Translations under genes and position numbers: made by a program | The notes under the pieces: generated by a model | The model's database searches: none | Seen by the model: only the letters and a program-made list of their open reading frames with translations | Told to the model about the DNA's origin: nothing | Origin: Zygnema cylindricum | Taxonomy: Eukaryota > Streptophyta > Zygnematophyceae > Zygnematales > Zygnemataceae | Assembly: GCA_037447655.1 (NCBI GenBank) | Contig: JBBHKE010001392.1 | Span: forward strand, 78,869-142,868 | DNA: 64,000 bases | Direction of reading: 5' to 3' | Shown here: in pieces, positions 11,648-22,740 of the stretch | Numbering within the stretch: the first letter of the stretch is position 1 | Layout: every line of letters starts with the position of its first letter

Positions 11648-11797
11648 GGAAAGATGTTAGATTACTGTAATGATCTTTCTTGTTTGTATATGGAGATGGA
11701 AAGTGTCGGGTGGACAGGTACAATGAAAATGAAAGTTAACACCCTTATCATCAAGTTACCAAATGAGTTCGAGAACATAGTGTACTGAGTAAAGGGA

Positions 11798-12616
11798 ATG
11801 TCTGATAGTTCATGGAAATGGAACACAGTGGTTAGGATGATACTTGTGAAGGAAAACACAATGGAGATTAGGAGAGGAGGAAAAAGCATTCAAGCTCTAG
11901 CAGCAGGAGGGGACCGATGGGGGAAAGACCCGAAGAAACCTTACAAAGGAGAAAGGGATCATTCTGGGGGACTGAGGCCCCCAAAGGGTCTTTGTCATTT
12001 TTGCAAAAAGTCAGGACACTTCATCGCACATTGTGTCAAGTTGTCGGAGTTGAGGCTCCAAGAGAACCGTGGAGGGGGTTCTTGCGGAGGGAAGAAAAAG
12101 ACACTTGTGGCTTCAAAAATGACAGGAGAAACCGAGGATGAGTCCTCTGAGGAGGATGGGGAGCTCATTCTTGACGAGAGCCTAGAGGAGAAGGAGATCC
12201 CTCGGAAACAGAAGTGTGCCGTTGGAGCGATTTGGGAAGCTCCACAGGAAGGATGGATTATCGACTCAGGTGCATCCATGCATATGTGTCATGATAAAGA
12301 ACTCTTCACTAAGCTAAGAAAGATCCCTACTGTAGAAATAGAGTATGGGGATGGGAGAGTGGTTACTAAAGATCTTGTGGGATCAGTAGATCTGAAAGTC
12401 GTAGTGGAGGGTAAGACTTCTATACTTACATTCTCAGATGTACTCTACATTCCTCAGCTGAGTAAAAATCTTGTCTCTACGTCTGTGCTAGATGAGAACG
12501 AGTTTGATACCTTCACTAGAAAGGGAGTCTTTACAGCTAAGTATGGGGATGAAGTTTACTTCACGGCAAACAAGGGTAGTCAAGGAATGTTTAGGCTTAA
12601 CCTGAGTAATGAATAG
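11798..12616 (+). pseudogene. Gag zinc knuckle and aspartic protease (element A)
   Basis: A CHFCKKSGHFIAHC knuckle (CX2CX4HX4C) lies at about residues 68-81 of this segment, followed by an acidic linker (DESSEEDGELILDESLEEKE). The protease has IIDSGASMHMC and DVLYIPQLSKNLVS. The segment closes at a TAG after GMFRLNLSNE, where an intact element would run into the integrase zinc domain. The frame is open for 272 codons, so decay here is modest. Confidence 0.88.
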
Positions 12617-12646
12617 AAGAATGTTTATTATATTGGTGTTCCTAAG

Positions 12647-13054
12647 TTGATGATTTGGCATAAGCGATTGGGGCATGTGCATTTTGATTGGTTGAGGGAA
12701 ATGAAAAAGCTTGGGGTAGTAGAAGGCATTCAGTTAAGGGATAATGAAATGATGGATGATTGTAGTGGTTGTGCTCAAGGTAAGGCTCACAGACTTCCCT
12801 TTCCCAAAGCCGCCACATATAGAGGTGAGAAAGTGTTAGACTTGGTCCACACAAATATTTGGGGACCAGCAAAAATACCTTCGGTTGGAGGAAAGAGGTT
12901 TATAATGACAATAACCGATGACTGGTCTAGATACTCTAGAGTCTATTTTCTGAAAACATAGTCTGAAGCATCAACTTACTTCAAAGATTATAAAGCATGG
13001 AGTGAGAAGTTGCATGAAACCCCCATTAAGAGGATAAGGAGTGATAATGGAGGG
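12647..13054 (+). pseudogene. Integrase N-terminal half (element A), cut by element B
   Basis: It has the HHCC zinc domain (WHKRLGHVHFDWL, then CSGCAQGKAHRLPFP) and the first part of the catalytic core (TDDWSRYSRVYF). A stop at 12959-12961 interrupts it, and it ends at RSDNGG, the second catalytic Asp block, where element B is inserted. The second half resumes at 19032. Confidence 0.9.
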
Positions 13055-13884
13055 TGTTGTTCTACAACCACCGGTGCAGGTGGAGGAGCAGCAGTAGTAG
13101 TAGAAGTAGAAATGATACACTCTCAGAAGCTATCAAGAATCCTACCAAGCAGCTGTTCTTAAGTGATCACCAATTCTTATACAAGCATCCAAATCTCACA
13201 AAACTCTATCAGAATATAGAGTAACATAAACACTGACAACTCCCAAAGTTTCAGCACAATTGACCCAACAACACTCAAGATATAATTTTCAGAAGTTTCC
13301 CAAAAACTGTCTGCAGTTTTACTACTTGGAAGTCTGGATACATAAAAATGTTCTAAGTCCTAAGTCTTATACTTTCGGTGTTCTACCGCCGATAACAGTG
13401 TACCTGAGAGGTACGTCCAGAATCAACCCACCTACTGAGATCTACGTGTTCTTGATCGTGCCAACCCAATCTATCATTGTACAGTCAATATTACTTAGAA
13501 TCTATATTAAGTTATTGTACAAATACTTGTCGGCTAAGTCACTTGTGATACTCTTATGAATCTCGTCCGTTGACTAGATTCATATCAATCGCAGCTGCGT
13601 TGTCCCGTACCGGATCACATTTATATCACCCGCGGCTGCGGTGTCCTGCACCAAATCATATCCAAGATAGTAGCAGCTGCGTTGTCTGTACGGATCTTAT
13701 CCAAAGTGACTGCAGCTGCGTTTGTCCTGTCAGTATCGCAGCTTCGCTGCTGCGCTGCTCTGCTGCTGCGCAGCTCTGCTGTATAGCAGCTGCGCTGCTT
13801 TTACGTATAGCAGCTGCGCTGCTGTCTGTATAGTTGCTGCGCTGCTGCGCTGCTCTGAGACTGAGAGCTTTCCAAAAGACAACA
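13055..13884 (-). repeat. 3' LTR of element B (left on plus strand)
   Basis: It is 830 bp, with TG and CA ends. Positions 13580-13860 hold a cluster of GCAGCTGCG-type palindromes and GCTGCGCTGCT runs. It is about 48 bp shorter than the other LTR because of fewer units in this cluster. Confidence 0.93.
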
Positions 13885-13979
13885 CTCCCCTAAAGCTTTA
13901 GACTCAGTATACCAGCGCACCTGCGGTGATAAACTAGCGCAGTATCGCAGCATAGCAATATAGCAGTGCAGCAATTTAA

Positions 13980-14492
13980 CTATTCACTTAATCCCACTGC
14001 TTCCCTACAATACTTCAGCTTAGGAGCAGGAAGAGCTTTAGTGAGCATATCAGCAATCATTTTTGCATCTGGTAAGTAACATAATTTAATCACTCTAGAG
14101 AACACTTTTTCTCTTACAAAGTGTAATCGTACATCCATGTGCTTGCTTTTGAAGTGATGACTCGAGTTAGAAGCAATGGCAATGGCAGCCTGGTTATCAC
14201 ACCAGATCACCTCTGGACAAATTTGCATGTATCCTAGTTCTTGTAACATGGATTTTACCCATAAGAGTTCTTTGAGGGCCGAGCTTGCTGCCATATATTC
14301 GGACTCCATTGTCGATTGTGCTGTCACCTTTTGAAGTTTGCTGCTCCAGCAGCAAGTACCGTTCCCAATTTGTAGAACGAATCCCGTGGTAGATTTCCGG
14401 CTTGGCATGTCGCCATAGCTTGCATCACTCCATGTTTGCAGCTTGACTTCTCCTCCGCCTAGAGTGAGTTTGAGATCTTTAGTTCCTGCCAA
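13980..14492 (-). pseudogene. RNase H domain (element B)
   Basis: Contains WSDASYGDMPSRKSTTGFV, then STMESEYMAA and WCDNQAAIAIA, the Copia RNase H catalytic blocks (D, E, D), followed by KHMDVRLHFVREKV and ADMLTKALP at the end of Pol. It is out of frame with the preceding RT part and ends about 95 bp before the left LTR. Confidence 0.92.
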
Positions 14493-15052
14493 ATATTTAA
14501 GACTCTCTTTGCTGCATCCAGATCAGATTTTCTCGGATTTTCTAGACTCCTTCTCAGTACCCCGACTGCTGCAGCAATGTCAGGACGGGTACAGTTCATG
14601 AAGTATATTAAGCTTCCCACTATCTGTCTATAAGGTATTATTGCCATAAGATCATTCTCCCCTGATTCTAAATACTCGCTAACAATAACACCTGGTTGTG
14701 TCTCTTCTCCCTCTAACTTCTGCCGAAACTCTATTGGAGTTAAACACCCTTTTGCCCCCCGCATTCCGTACTCATCTAACATGTTTCCAATAGCCTCTTT
14801 TTGAGTCAATTTTATTATTTTCTTATTTCTGTCCCTCTCTACCTGGATACCCAAAATATATTTTGCCTCACCGAGGTCTTTCATCTCGAACCGTGAGTTT
14901 AGAGCAGTTTTGATTTTGTTAATTTCAGCCATTGATTTGCTAATTAATAGCAAATCATCTACATATACCGCTATATACACTATTCCATTTTCACCCTTTA
15001 GAACGTAGACAGTGTGATCAGAACTTATCCTTTGAAATCCTAGACTAGTCAA
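14459..15052 (-). pseudogene. Reverse transcriptase C-terminal half (element B)
   Basis: The catalytic box reads YIAVYVDDLLLIS, followed by KTALNSRFEMKDLGEAKYIL, KLTQKEAIGNML and CRPDIAA-like sequence (NCTRPDIAAAVGVLRRSL), which are Copia RT palm and thumb blocks. It is in the same frame as the preceding segment but separated by a stop near 15089 (where APRQWN is expected). Confidence 0.92.
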
Positions 15053-15088
15053 GAATTCATCAAGCTTTATATTCCACTGTCTCGGGGC

Positions 15089-16117
15089 CTATTTCAAGCC
15101 GTACAAAGATTTTAGCAACTTGCATACTAAGTGCTCTTTTCCTGGTTCTACATACTTTTCAGGCTGCTGCATGTAAATGGTCTCTTCTACTTCTCCATGC
15201 AAAAAGGCCGTTTTTACATCCATCTGATGAATTTCCATATCTTCTATAGCAGCTAGAGACAGCAAAATCCTAACTGTTGGAAATCTTACAACCGGAGAAA
15301 ATGTTTCTTCAAAATTGATTCCTTCCTTTTGATTGTACCCCTTCGCCACAAGTCTGGCCTTATAGCGTTCAATGGTGTTATCGGGATTTAATTTCACCTT
15401 GAATACCCATTTGCTGCCGATCGCTTTTCGGTCTGGAGGAAGGTCCACGAGCTTCCATGTTTGAGCCTCTATGATCGACTTCATTTCGTCGTTTGCCGCC
15501 TCAATCCAGTGATTCCGCTCAGGTGATGAGAAAGCTTCTTGGATGGTCAAGGGCTCCCCTGAGACTGCCGAGTAGGCAAAGTGAGAGCTTGCTTGCAGGC
15601 GGCTGCTTGATCTTCTTCCCCCCGGAAATTCTGAGGCTGAGATTGTTGGATCCCGCGCATTGCGCTGATTGCGCTGGTTGCGCTGGTTGCGCTGGTTGCG
15701 ATCCGTGTTTTGCTGATTGCGCTGGTTGCGATCCGTGTGTTTGTGATTGCGCTGGTTGCGTTCCGTCTGTATTGACTGCTGTTGGTCCGTCTGGACCCGA
15801 AGTTGGTGAGGAAGTTGGAGGGAGTCTGATTCCTGAGTCATTACCGGAGTTTGTGGAATCTGCGGGACAAGTTCCTGCATGCAATCTAAGATGACATACT
15901 CCTGTACTTTCCGTTGCCTTTGTTGCTCTGTCATTTGAAATAAATCTATGGAGTCTAGTTCATCCTTAACAATGATGTTTCTAGCTACAACTATTTTCTG
16001 CCTTTCAAACACAAAGACTCTATAACCTTTCGAGTGATCATCATATCCTAACAGAATACCCGCTAATCCTTTCGGTTCCATTTTCCATCTATCAGTGACG
16101 TATCGAATATAAAGCAT
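15089..16117 (-). pseudogene. Integrase C-terminus, linker and reverse transcriptase N-terminal half (element B)
   Basis: It starts in the GLAGILLGYDDHSKGYRVF block at the end of integrase. It passes through a low-complexity linker with repeated RNQRNQ units (about 15650-15790 on the plus strand) and enters RT at NHWIEAANDEMKSI, GSKWVFKVKLN and MDVKTAFLHGEVEETIYM. The RT start is therefore intact up to KSLYGLK. The linker is encoded by a 9-12-bp tandem repeat, so its length probably varies between copies. Confidence 0.9.
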
Positions 16118-16830
16118 TGACTACCAAAGACCTTGAAATGGCTAACATCTGGTTTGCTACCCGTCCAGATTTCGTAAGGAGTTGTTTCTACCGATCTTGA
16201 TCCTATCCTATTTTTTATATAAACTGCACAATTTAGAGCCTCAGCCCAGAATTTCGGATCCACACCTTTATCGGCGAGCATAGATCTAGAGCTTTCCGTG
16301 AGAGTTTTATTCAGCTGTTCCGACACCCCATTTTGTTCCGGTGAATATGGAACAGTCAGTAGATGACTAATGCCTTCCTCGAGTAAAAAGGTTTCAAACT
16401 CTTTTGATGTATATTCACCACCATTGTCCGATCTGAGCTGCAAAATAGATGAATTATGAAGTTTTTCAGCCCATGCTTTATAGTGTTTGAAGTGACCAAA
16501 CACTTCACTCTTCTCCTTCATGAAGTAAACTTTTGTAAACCGTGAGAAATCATCTATGAAGGTGACCATATATTTCATTCCTCCGGCAGAAGGAACCTTC
16601 GCCGGACCAAAGACATCCGAATGAATTTGTTGTAAAAGTTTGGTCGACCGATGCTCAGACTCGTTAGGAAATGGCAATCTGTGGATTTTGCCTAAAGCGC
16701 AACCATCGCAAGTTTTGACCGGCCCATCTGTGATTGATACACCCTCTATCTTTCCAGCAATAACCATTTTTTTCAAACTATCATAGTTGACATGGCCTAA
16801 TCTTTTATGCCACAACTCATCTGAGTGCAA
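16063..16830 (-). pseudogene. Integrase core (element B)
   Basis: The HHCC zinc domain (LWHKRLGHVNYDSL, CDGCALGKIHRLPFP) is followed by the DDE core: FIDDFSRFTKVYF (Asp), LRSDNGGEYTSKEF (Asp) and SPEQNGVSEQLNKTL (Glu; usual form ERLNRT). The core looks complete within this 255-codon frame, but frameshifts at both ends cut it from protease and RT. Confidence 0.93.
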
Positions 16831-17654
16831 AACACCGCGTACAAAACATCATTTTCTTTTGTATTAGCCATATCCATGCGATACATCTTGCTACTATCGC
16901 TAGTACCTGTAACCGCAATCTTGCCGTTTTTGCTAACAACCTGCCGACCATTTTTCAAACTGATCTCAAAGCCTTTACTCTCAACCAACGACGTAGAAAA
17001 CAGATTTTTCTTAAAGTCAGGCACAAATAAGACATTGTGAAGAGTCCTTTCAATTGGTTTTCCATCCACATCAACTAGCAAGGACACATCACCCATTGCA
17101 CGAGTTTGGACACTCATTCCACAAGCATAATAAATATTTTTCTCCGGCGTTGCTTTCAGATTTTTTAAGATGGCCTTGTTCCAACACATATGCGCTGACG
17201 CTCCTGTATCCATAATCCATCCAGGGTCCTTTGCGCCTTCCATTGCTGCCGCCATAGCGAATAGATCTGTGTCGTCCTCCTCAGAAAATGTCAGAGTTTC
17301 GTTTTGGAGTGATGAAGAAGCTGAAAACAGTGCATTTCCACGAGGTGTAGGCCTCGTGAAGCTTTTGTAAAACTGACTTTGTTGCCATCCTGGCCTGTAT
17401 AAACCTGTATCGTTAGCTTGTTTAAGTTTAGGACAGAATTTGTATCCATGACCTCTCTCACTACAATAAAAACATGCATTGTTGGATTTTCTATTTCCCC
17501 CCAGATTAAACTGTCTCAATTGGGTAAACTGATTACTTTGCTGATTAAATTGACTTTTCTTTCCAAAGTCTGAATTAAAAGCCTCTACTTGCTCAACATT
17601 GAGAATATTAGATGTAGCTTCCTCCTCTAGTAAAATATTGATTGCTAACTGCAA
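16797..17654 (-). pseudogene. Gag zinc knuckle and protease (element B)
   Basis: It carries CFYCSERGHGYKFC (CX2CX4HX4C) and WIMDTGASAHMC (protease active site), then HNVLFVPDFKKNLFS. It is in the same frame as the Gag segment at 17676-18149; a TAG at 17676-17678 separates them. The Q/N-rich stretch before the knuckle is usual for Gag. Confidence 0.92.
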
Positions 17655-17675
17655 AGTCCAGCTAGCCTTATCTTT

Positions 17676-18149
17676 CTATTTGAGCATGTCAGATGCTCCT
17701 TTCATACTACGAGGGAGACCCCGCATGAGCAATGCTGCCTGTTGAAACTGAGGGAACACCCCACCGGCACAAGCATGTGCATCTACAAGAATACGAAATT
17801 TGTTAGAATATTCAGCCATTGTACCGCCAGTGTACTTATAGTCCCAAATTTTTCCAGCCAATAGAAGTTCTTCCTGAACATTAGCCTTTTCATAATCACT
17901 TTTAATGGATTTCCAGATATCAATAGCTTTTTTCATTTTTATCCGAGACATAGCTAAGTCCTCAGATATACAAAATTTCAAAATAGAGCGAGCCTGCGTA
18001 TTTTTCTTAGACCATGACGGATCAGATTCATCCTAAGAACCATCCAATATATCCAAAAGATTGACATTTTCAAAATGTGTCTCCACCATATCCGCCCAGT
18101 AAACATACTTATCCCCGGAAAAGATAGGAATTATTGATGACAGGCCCAT
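17676..18149 (-). pseudogene. Gag N-terminal part (element B)
   Basis: An ATG at 18149, inside the primer-binding site, starts MGLSSIIPIFSGDKYVYWAD, parallel to element A (MGPPSRVPTFNGSGFIYWEA). The frame has a TAG at 18033-18035, then continues through AMSRIKMKKAIDIWKSIKSD and LLMRGLPRSMKGA, the helical Gag region. The start was chosen by position and by similarity to elements A and D. Confidence 0.85.
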
Positions 18150-18152
18150 AAC
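18143..18152 (-). promoter_or_regulatory. Primer-binding site of element B, half-tRNA type
   Basis: GTTATGGGCC on the minus strand starts one base inside the 5' LTR edge. Ten bases match the complement of the initiator tRNA-Met anticodon loop and stem, a shorter match than in A, C and D. Confidence 0.75.
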
Positions 18153-18153
18153 G

Positions 18154-19031
18154 TGTTGTTCTACAACCACCGGGTCAGGTGGAGGAGCAGCAGTAGTAGT
18201 AGAAGTAGACATGATACACTCTCAGAAGCTATCAAGAATCCTACCAAACAGCTGTTCTTAAGTGATCACCAATTCTTATACAAGCATCCAAATCTCAGAA
18301 AACTCTATCAAAATATAGAGTAACATAAACACTGACAACTCCCAAAGTTTCAGCACAATTGACCCAACAACACTCAAGATATAATACTCAGAAGTTTCCC
18401 AAAAACTGTTTGCAGTTTTACTACTTGGAAGTCTGGATACATAAAAATGTTCTAAGTCCTAAGTCTTATACTTTCGGTTTTCTACCGCCGATAACAGTGT
18501 ACCTGAGAGGTACGTCCAAAATCAACCCACCTACTGAGATCTACGTGTTCTTGATCGTGCCAACCCAATCTATCATTGTACAGTCAATATTACTCAGAAT
18601 CTATATTAAGTTATTGTACAAATACTTGTCGGCTAAGTCACTTGTGATACTCTTATGAATCTTGTCCGTTGACTAGATTCATATCAATCGCAGTTGCGTT
18701 GTCCCGTACCGGATCACATTTATATCACCCGCGACTGCGGTGTCCTGCACCAAATCATATCCAAGATAGTAGCAGCTGCGTTGTCTGTACGGATCTTATC
18801 CGAAGTGACTGCAGCTGCGTTTGTCCTGTCAGTATCGCAGCTTCGCTGCTGCGCTGCTCTGCTGTTGCGCTGCTCTGCTGTTGCGCTGCTGCGCAGCTCT
18901 GCTGTTGCGCTGCTGCGCAGCTCTGCTGTATAACAGCTGCGCTGCTCTTCCGTATAGCAGCTGCGCTGCTGTCTGTATAGTTGCTGCGCTGCTGCGCTGC
19001 TCTGAGACTGAGAGCTTTCCAAAAGACAACA
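18154..19031 (-). repeat. 5' LTR of element B (right on plus strand)
   Basis: It is 878 bp with TG and CA ends, adjacent to target duplication GAGGG at 19032-19036. It holds the longer version of the GCAGCTGCG / TTGCGCTGCTGCGCAGC cluster at 18760-19000. Confidence 0.93.
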
Positions 19032-19546
19032 GAGGGGAATATACCTCTTACCACTGTGAGGAATATATGAGAGATGAGAGAGTGGAGCACAAGAAAACTG
19101 TACCATATAACCCGGAACAAAATGGGGTAGCTGAGAGGTTGAATCGAACACTAGAAGATAGTGCATGCAGTATGTTGGCAAACAAGAAAATAGGAAAGAG
19201 ATTTTGGGCAGAATCAATGAATTGTGCCTACTACATTAAGAATAGAGTCCTTACCTCATCTATAAAGGGAGTGACACCTTATGAGAGATGGGTTGGAAAG
19301 AAACCAGATATCTCACACCTTAAAGTATTCGGTAGCCAAGTTTACAGTCTTGACATGGATAGGAAAAACTGGAAACTAGATGCTAACGGAAAACTTGGAT
19401 ACTTTGTGGGATATGATGAGGATGTTAAGGGATTTAGAGTTTATGACATAGCAAAGAAAGATATAATTTTGGTCAAACACTTAGTTGTCATGGATGAAGG
19501 GAAGTCATTTGACCCCTACAAATATACAAAGAAGATAAGAATCTGA
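19032..19546 (+). pseudogene. Integrase C-terminal half (element A), resumes after element B
   Basis: Directly after the GAGGG duplication the host integrase continues with GEYTSYHCEEYMRDE, then YNPEQNGVAERLNRTLE (catalytic Glu) and WVGKKPDISHLKVFGSQVY, ending in KLGYFVGYDEDVKGFRVYD. The frame stays open for about 170 codons to the stop at 19544-19546; the integrase-RT linker follows. Confidence 0.92.
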
Positions 19547-19611
19547 TTTGAGTCCGATAGTGAGGAGAACTCGGTCGTTCCCGAAAGGGACATGAGTGAA
19601 ACCGTGATTGC

Positions 19612-20679
19612 TGTTGAAATCACAAGATTTATATAGTATATTCTAGGTCTGAATATCTTAATATCTAAATAGAAATATAGAAAGAAGTCAGGGCAGTCTA
19701 CCTCTAACTTTTCTCTCCAACTCTCAAATTTGTCGCAGTCACTGAGAAATTGGAGAGGGAGCTAGAGCCATGGCTACCTAGGCTATCCACAGGTTTACGG
19801 GAAATATATATTAATTAGGGGTTTTTTACTAAAAGGTATGTGCCGGCCACAGGATTTGATCCTGGTACCTACCAAACGACAGGCAGCTAGTAGCCGGTAG
19901 CCTTAGCCCTTAAGTCATTAACTAGTGTTACGAATTATATGGTTTGGTACTTAATTAAACATTCATACGTAGGATAGTTCATTTAACTGAAACTGTTAAC
20001 GGGAGACATATATCTAGTAATGTAAAAGTACGGATTACAGTACGGATAAAAAACCAATACCGCGCATTTATTTTTTTAGTGAAACGAATACCGCGCATGT
20101 ATTTATTACGGCTACGATTAAATGTGAATTTAATCCGACGGCCGTATTTAACGCCGAGATCGCGGAAGAGGCTTTCGGCGGTTTTTGGTCATCGCCAAAT
20201 CAGATGACATATGGCGGAATGACATTTGATCGCGGCATCTTCGAGGATTAAAGGGCGAATCTGGACATACGACGTGTCGACATTTAGGCCATGTCGTACA
20301 GTGTGCGTACAAAAAGTACACCGACATCTGTACTTTTGTGTACAGAACTGTAATCTGATTAGCTCCGTACATCAGTAGATAGAGTCTGTGAGAGAGATAC
20401 GACTTAGAAAAATTAGGAGATAGTATCCTCTCTCCCAAAGAGCTTCTGTACAAACGTTCAACTTTGACCCTCCATAACTTACTATTCAGGGGAGTAAATT
20501 CCGAGGTTCTTTTTGCTATCGACTCAGGGGAGTCTTGCCTTTACAAGGGTGAAGGTGGTCAAAGTTTTTGTCTGCCAGGGTGGCAGTTGTTTTTGCTGAA
20601 ACACAAAGGGACCAGGGTTATCCTAGAGGCTTCTTGGAAGCTGTCCACTCTGAGGACTTATGGAGGTCTCAGAGTTTCA
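19612..20679 (+). repeat. Solo LTR related to element A, inserted in its pol linker
   Basis: It starts TGTTGAAATCACAAG and ends AGAGTTTCA. ATTGC occurs on both sides (19607-19611 and 20680-20684). Taking it out joins ETVIA to DSGEIPD without shifting the frame, which supports an LTR insertion followed by LTR-LTR recombination. It is a diverged relative of element A LTR (shared order of TTCTAGGTCT, GTAGTCACT-like, GATCCTGGTACC and CTAGAGGCTTC blocks). Confidence 0.88.
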
Positions 20680-21414
20680 ATTGCAGATTCAGGGGAGATT
20701 CCAGATACAGGAGACTCATCGGAAACCTCACATACTCCTATGGACTTGGAGGAGATAGAAGAAGCGGGACAAGAACCGGCTTCCATGGACAGGGGAGCCA
20801 ATGAGACAGTGAGAAGAAATCCAAGACTTCCATCCATTCCAGCTTCAGAGTTTGAGGGAGGAAGGAGGAGCAGCAAAAGGATACAGGAAAAACAAACGGC
20901 TCATAAGGTAACTAAGCATGCTCACCCAGATGAGCCTCAGTCATACTCGAAGGGAGCGAATAGTCTAGAGAAAGAAAGATGGATTAGAGCCATAAATGAT
21001 GAGATGGCTTCTATCATGGAAGGAAATACTTGGGAATTAGCGGATTGTCCTCCAGACAGAAAACCTATTGGGTGTAAATGTGTATTTAAACTAAAACTGA
21101 ACCCTGATAATACCATTGAGAGATATAAGGCTCGATTGGTAGCCAACGGGTTCACTCAAAAAGAGGGGATTGACTATGAGGAGACCTTTGCTCCATTTGT
21201 TTGGTTCCCCTCAGTAAGGATTCTCCTCAATCTGGCAGCAGAGGAAGACATTGAAATCCACCAAATGGACATTACGACAACTTTTGTTAATGGTGAGTTA
21301 GAGGAAGAAATTTTCATGAGGCAACTCGAGGGGTTTGTGGAAGAAAGAGAACAGAGCAAAGTGTGCAGGCTCATAAAATCCTTTTATGGACTATACCAGG
21401 CTCCTCGACTGTAG
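20680..21414 (+). pseudogene. Pol linker and reverse transcriptase N-terminal half (element A)
   Basis: After the solo LTR comes an acidic linker (DLEEIEEAGQEPASM), then RT: ERWIRAINDEMASI, GCKCVFKLKLNPDNTIERYK, FTQKEGIDYEETFAP and HQMDITTTFVNGELEEEIFM. A TAG at 21412-21414 ends it at YQAPRL. GCKCVF (usual GSKWVF) and TTFVNG (usual TAFLNG) suggest substitutions after loss of selection. Confidence 0.9.
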
Positions 21415-22058
21415 AATAAAAAACTAGATGAGTTTCTTACCGATCTGGGATATACCCCGACAGCTCTGACCATTCTATCTATATGTTTGAAGATGAGAAT
21501 GGTGTCATTTTTATTGCAATTTATGTGGATGATCTGCTTGTGTTGAGTTAGTCTTTGGAGAAGATCAATTGGCTGAAGAAAGATCTTAAGGGCAGATTTG
21601 ATATAAAGGATTTAGGAGAGGTAAAATATGATTTGGGGATCCAAATAGAGAGAGACAGGGGGAAAAATTTTATCAGACTTACTCAAAAAGAAGCAATAGG
21701 CAATATGCTTGAGAAATTCCAGATGGAAAATGCTAACAGTTGCACCACTCCCATGGACTTGAAAAAAGTAAGTGATGGGAGTGTAGAAGGAGGAGTGATG
21801 ATCTTAGACGATCAGATGAGTCCAGAAGAGAGAGAGTTTATGAAGTCTATCCCTTATAGACAGGTCGTAGGAAGTTTAATCTATTTTATGAACTGTACTA
21901 GGCCAGACATAGCGGCAGCAGTTGGAGTACTCAGTAGGAGTCTTAATGATCCTAGGAAGAGAGACTGGGAGGCAGCCAAGAGAGTCATGAGATATCTGGT
22001 TAGAACCAGAGAATTATGGTTGCATTTGGGAGGGGAGCACACTGATATCACCACTTAG
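21415..22058 (+). pseudogene. Reverse transcriptase C-terminal half (element A)
   Basis: After a frameshift the sequence runs through the catalytic box near 21510-21535 (IAIYVDDLLVL-like), RFDIKDLGEVKYDLGIQIER, LTQKEAIGNMLEKF and NCTRPDIAAAVGVLSRSL. A stop at 21549-21551 precedes the long open part that starts at 21555. The frame closes at 22056-22058, where TWSDASYGD is expected. Confidence 0.88.
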
Positions 22059-22523
22059 AGTGATGCCAGTTATGGGGATGCACCTATGAGAAGATGTACT
22101 TCTGGATATCTTTTGTATGTGGGGGAAGGTGCTTGCTGTTGGAGTAGTAAGCAACAAAAGGTGGTTGCTCAGTCTACTATGGAGGCTGAGTATATGGCAT
22201 CTTGTAATGCTATAAAAGAACTAATGTGGGTGAAGTCATTGTTGCAAGAACTGGGATATATAAAGGAGGGAGTGCATGAAATCTTTTCCGATAATCAAGC
22301 TGCAATCGCAATTGCAGCCAATCTAAAACACCATTTTAAAGCAAAACATATGGACATAAGATTAAGTTTCGTAAGAGAAAGAGTTGAAAATTAAATTTTA
22401 AATCTTGTGTATAGACCTGATGAAGAATTGGTGGCTGACATGATGACCAAACCTGTGCCCTCTCCTAAATTAAAATATTGTCGGGAAAAGTGCGAGTTGA
22501 AAGAAAAATTAAAATTAGACTAG
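22059..22523 (+). pseudogene. RNase H domain, end of Pol (element A)
   Basis: SDASYGDAPMRRCTSGYLLY, STMEAEYMASCNAIKELMWV and SDNQAAIAIAANLKHHFKAKH are the Copia RNase H blocks. An in-frame TAA at 22392-22394 is followed by the usual tail (ADMMTKPVPSPKLKYC) to a TAG at 22521-22523. The purine tract AAATAAGGGGAG then leads into the 3' LTR. Confidence 0.9.
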
Positions 22524-22740
22524 AAAATAAGGGGAGTGTTGAAAATAATAGATTTTTAAAGTATTTTCTAGGTCTAAATAGGTTAGTATAAAAGAAAGAA
22601 AAAGGACGGAGAGCCTGCCTCCACCTCCTCTCTCTAGCCCCCATACTGGTTGTAGTCACTGAAGGATAGAGAGGGTGGTTGATCCATGGCTGCCTTAGTT
22701 CAACAGACAGTTATTTTTAGTAGGCTACTAAAATATATAC

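Larger units (their letters stand above)
13055..19031 (-). mobile_element. Ty1/copia retrotransposon B, nested in element A integrase
   Basis: LTRs are at 13055-13884 and 18154-19031 (TGTTGTTCTACAACC through AAAAGACAACA). The five bases GAGGG occur directly outside both ends (13050-13054 and 19032-19036), the expected Copia target duplication, and the host integrase continues across the junction. The element reads on the minus strand: 5' LTR on the right, half-tRNA primer site 18143-18152, Gag, knuckle, protease, integrase, RT, RNase H, purine tract TTTAGGGGAG next to the left LTR. The LTRs look about 98% alike, differing mainly by repeat-unit number. The pol frame has several frameshifts and stops, so it is defective. 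Confidence 0.96.

Noticed and set aside
13980-18149. Element B as a functional coding retrotransposon
   Set aside because: Several frameshifts and stops separate Gag, integrase, RT and RNase H, so the parts are listed as pseudogenes.
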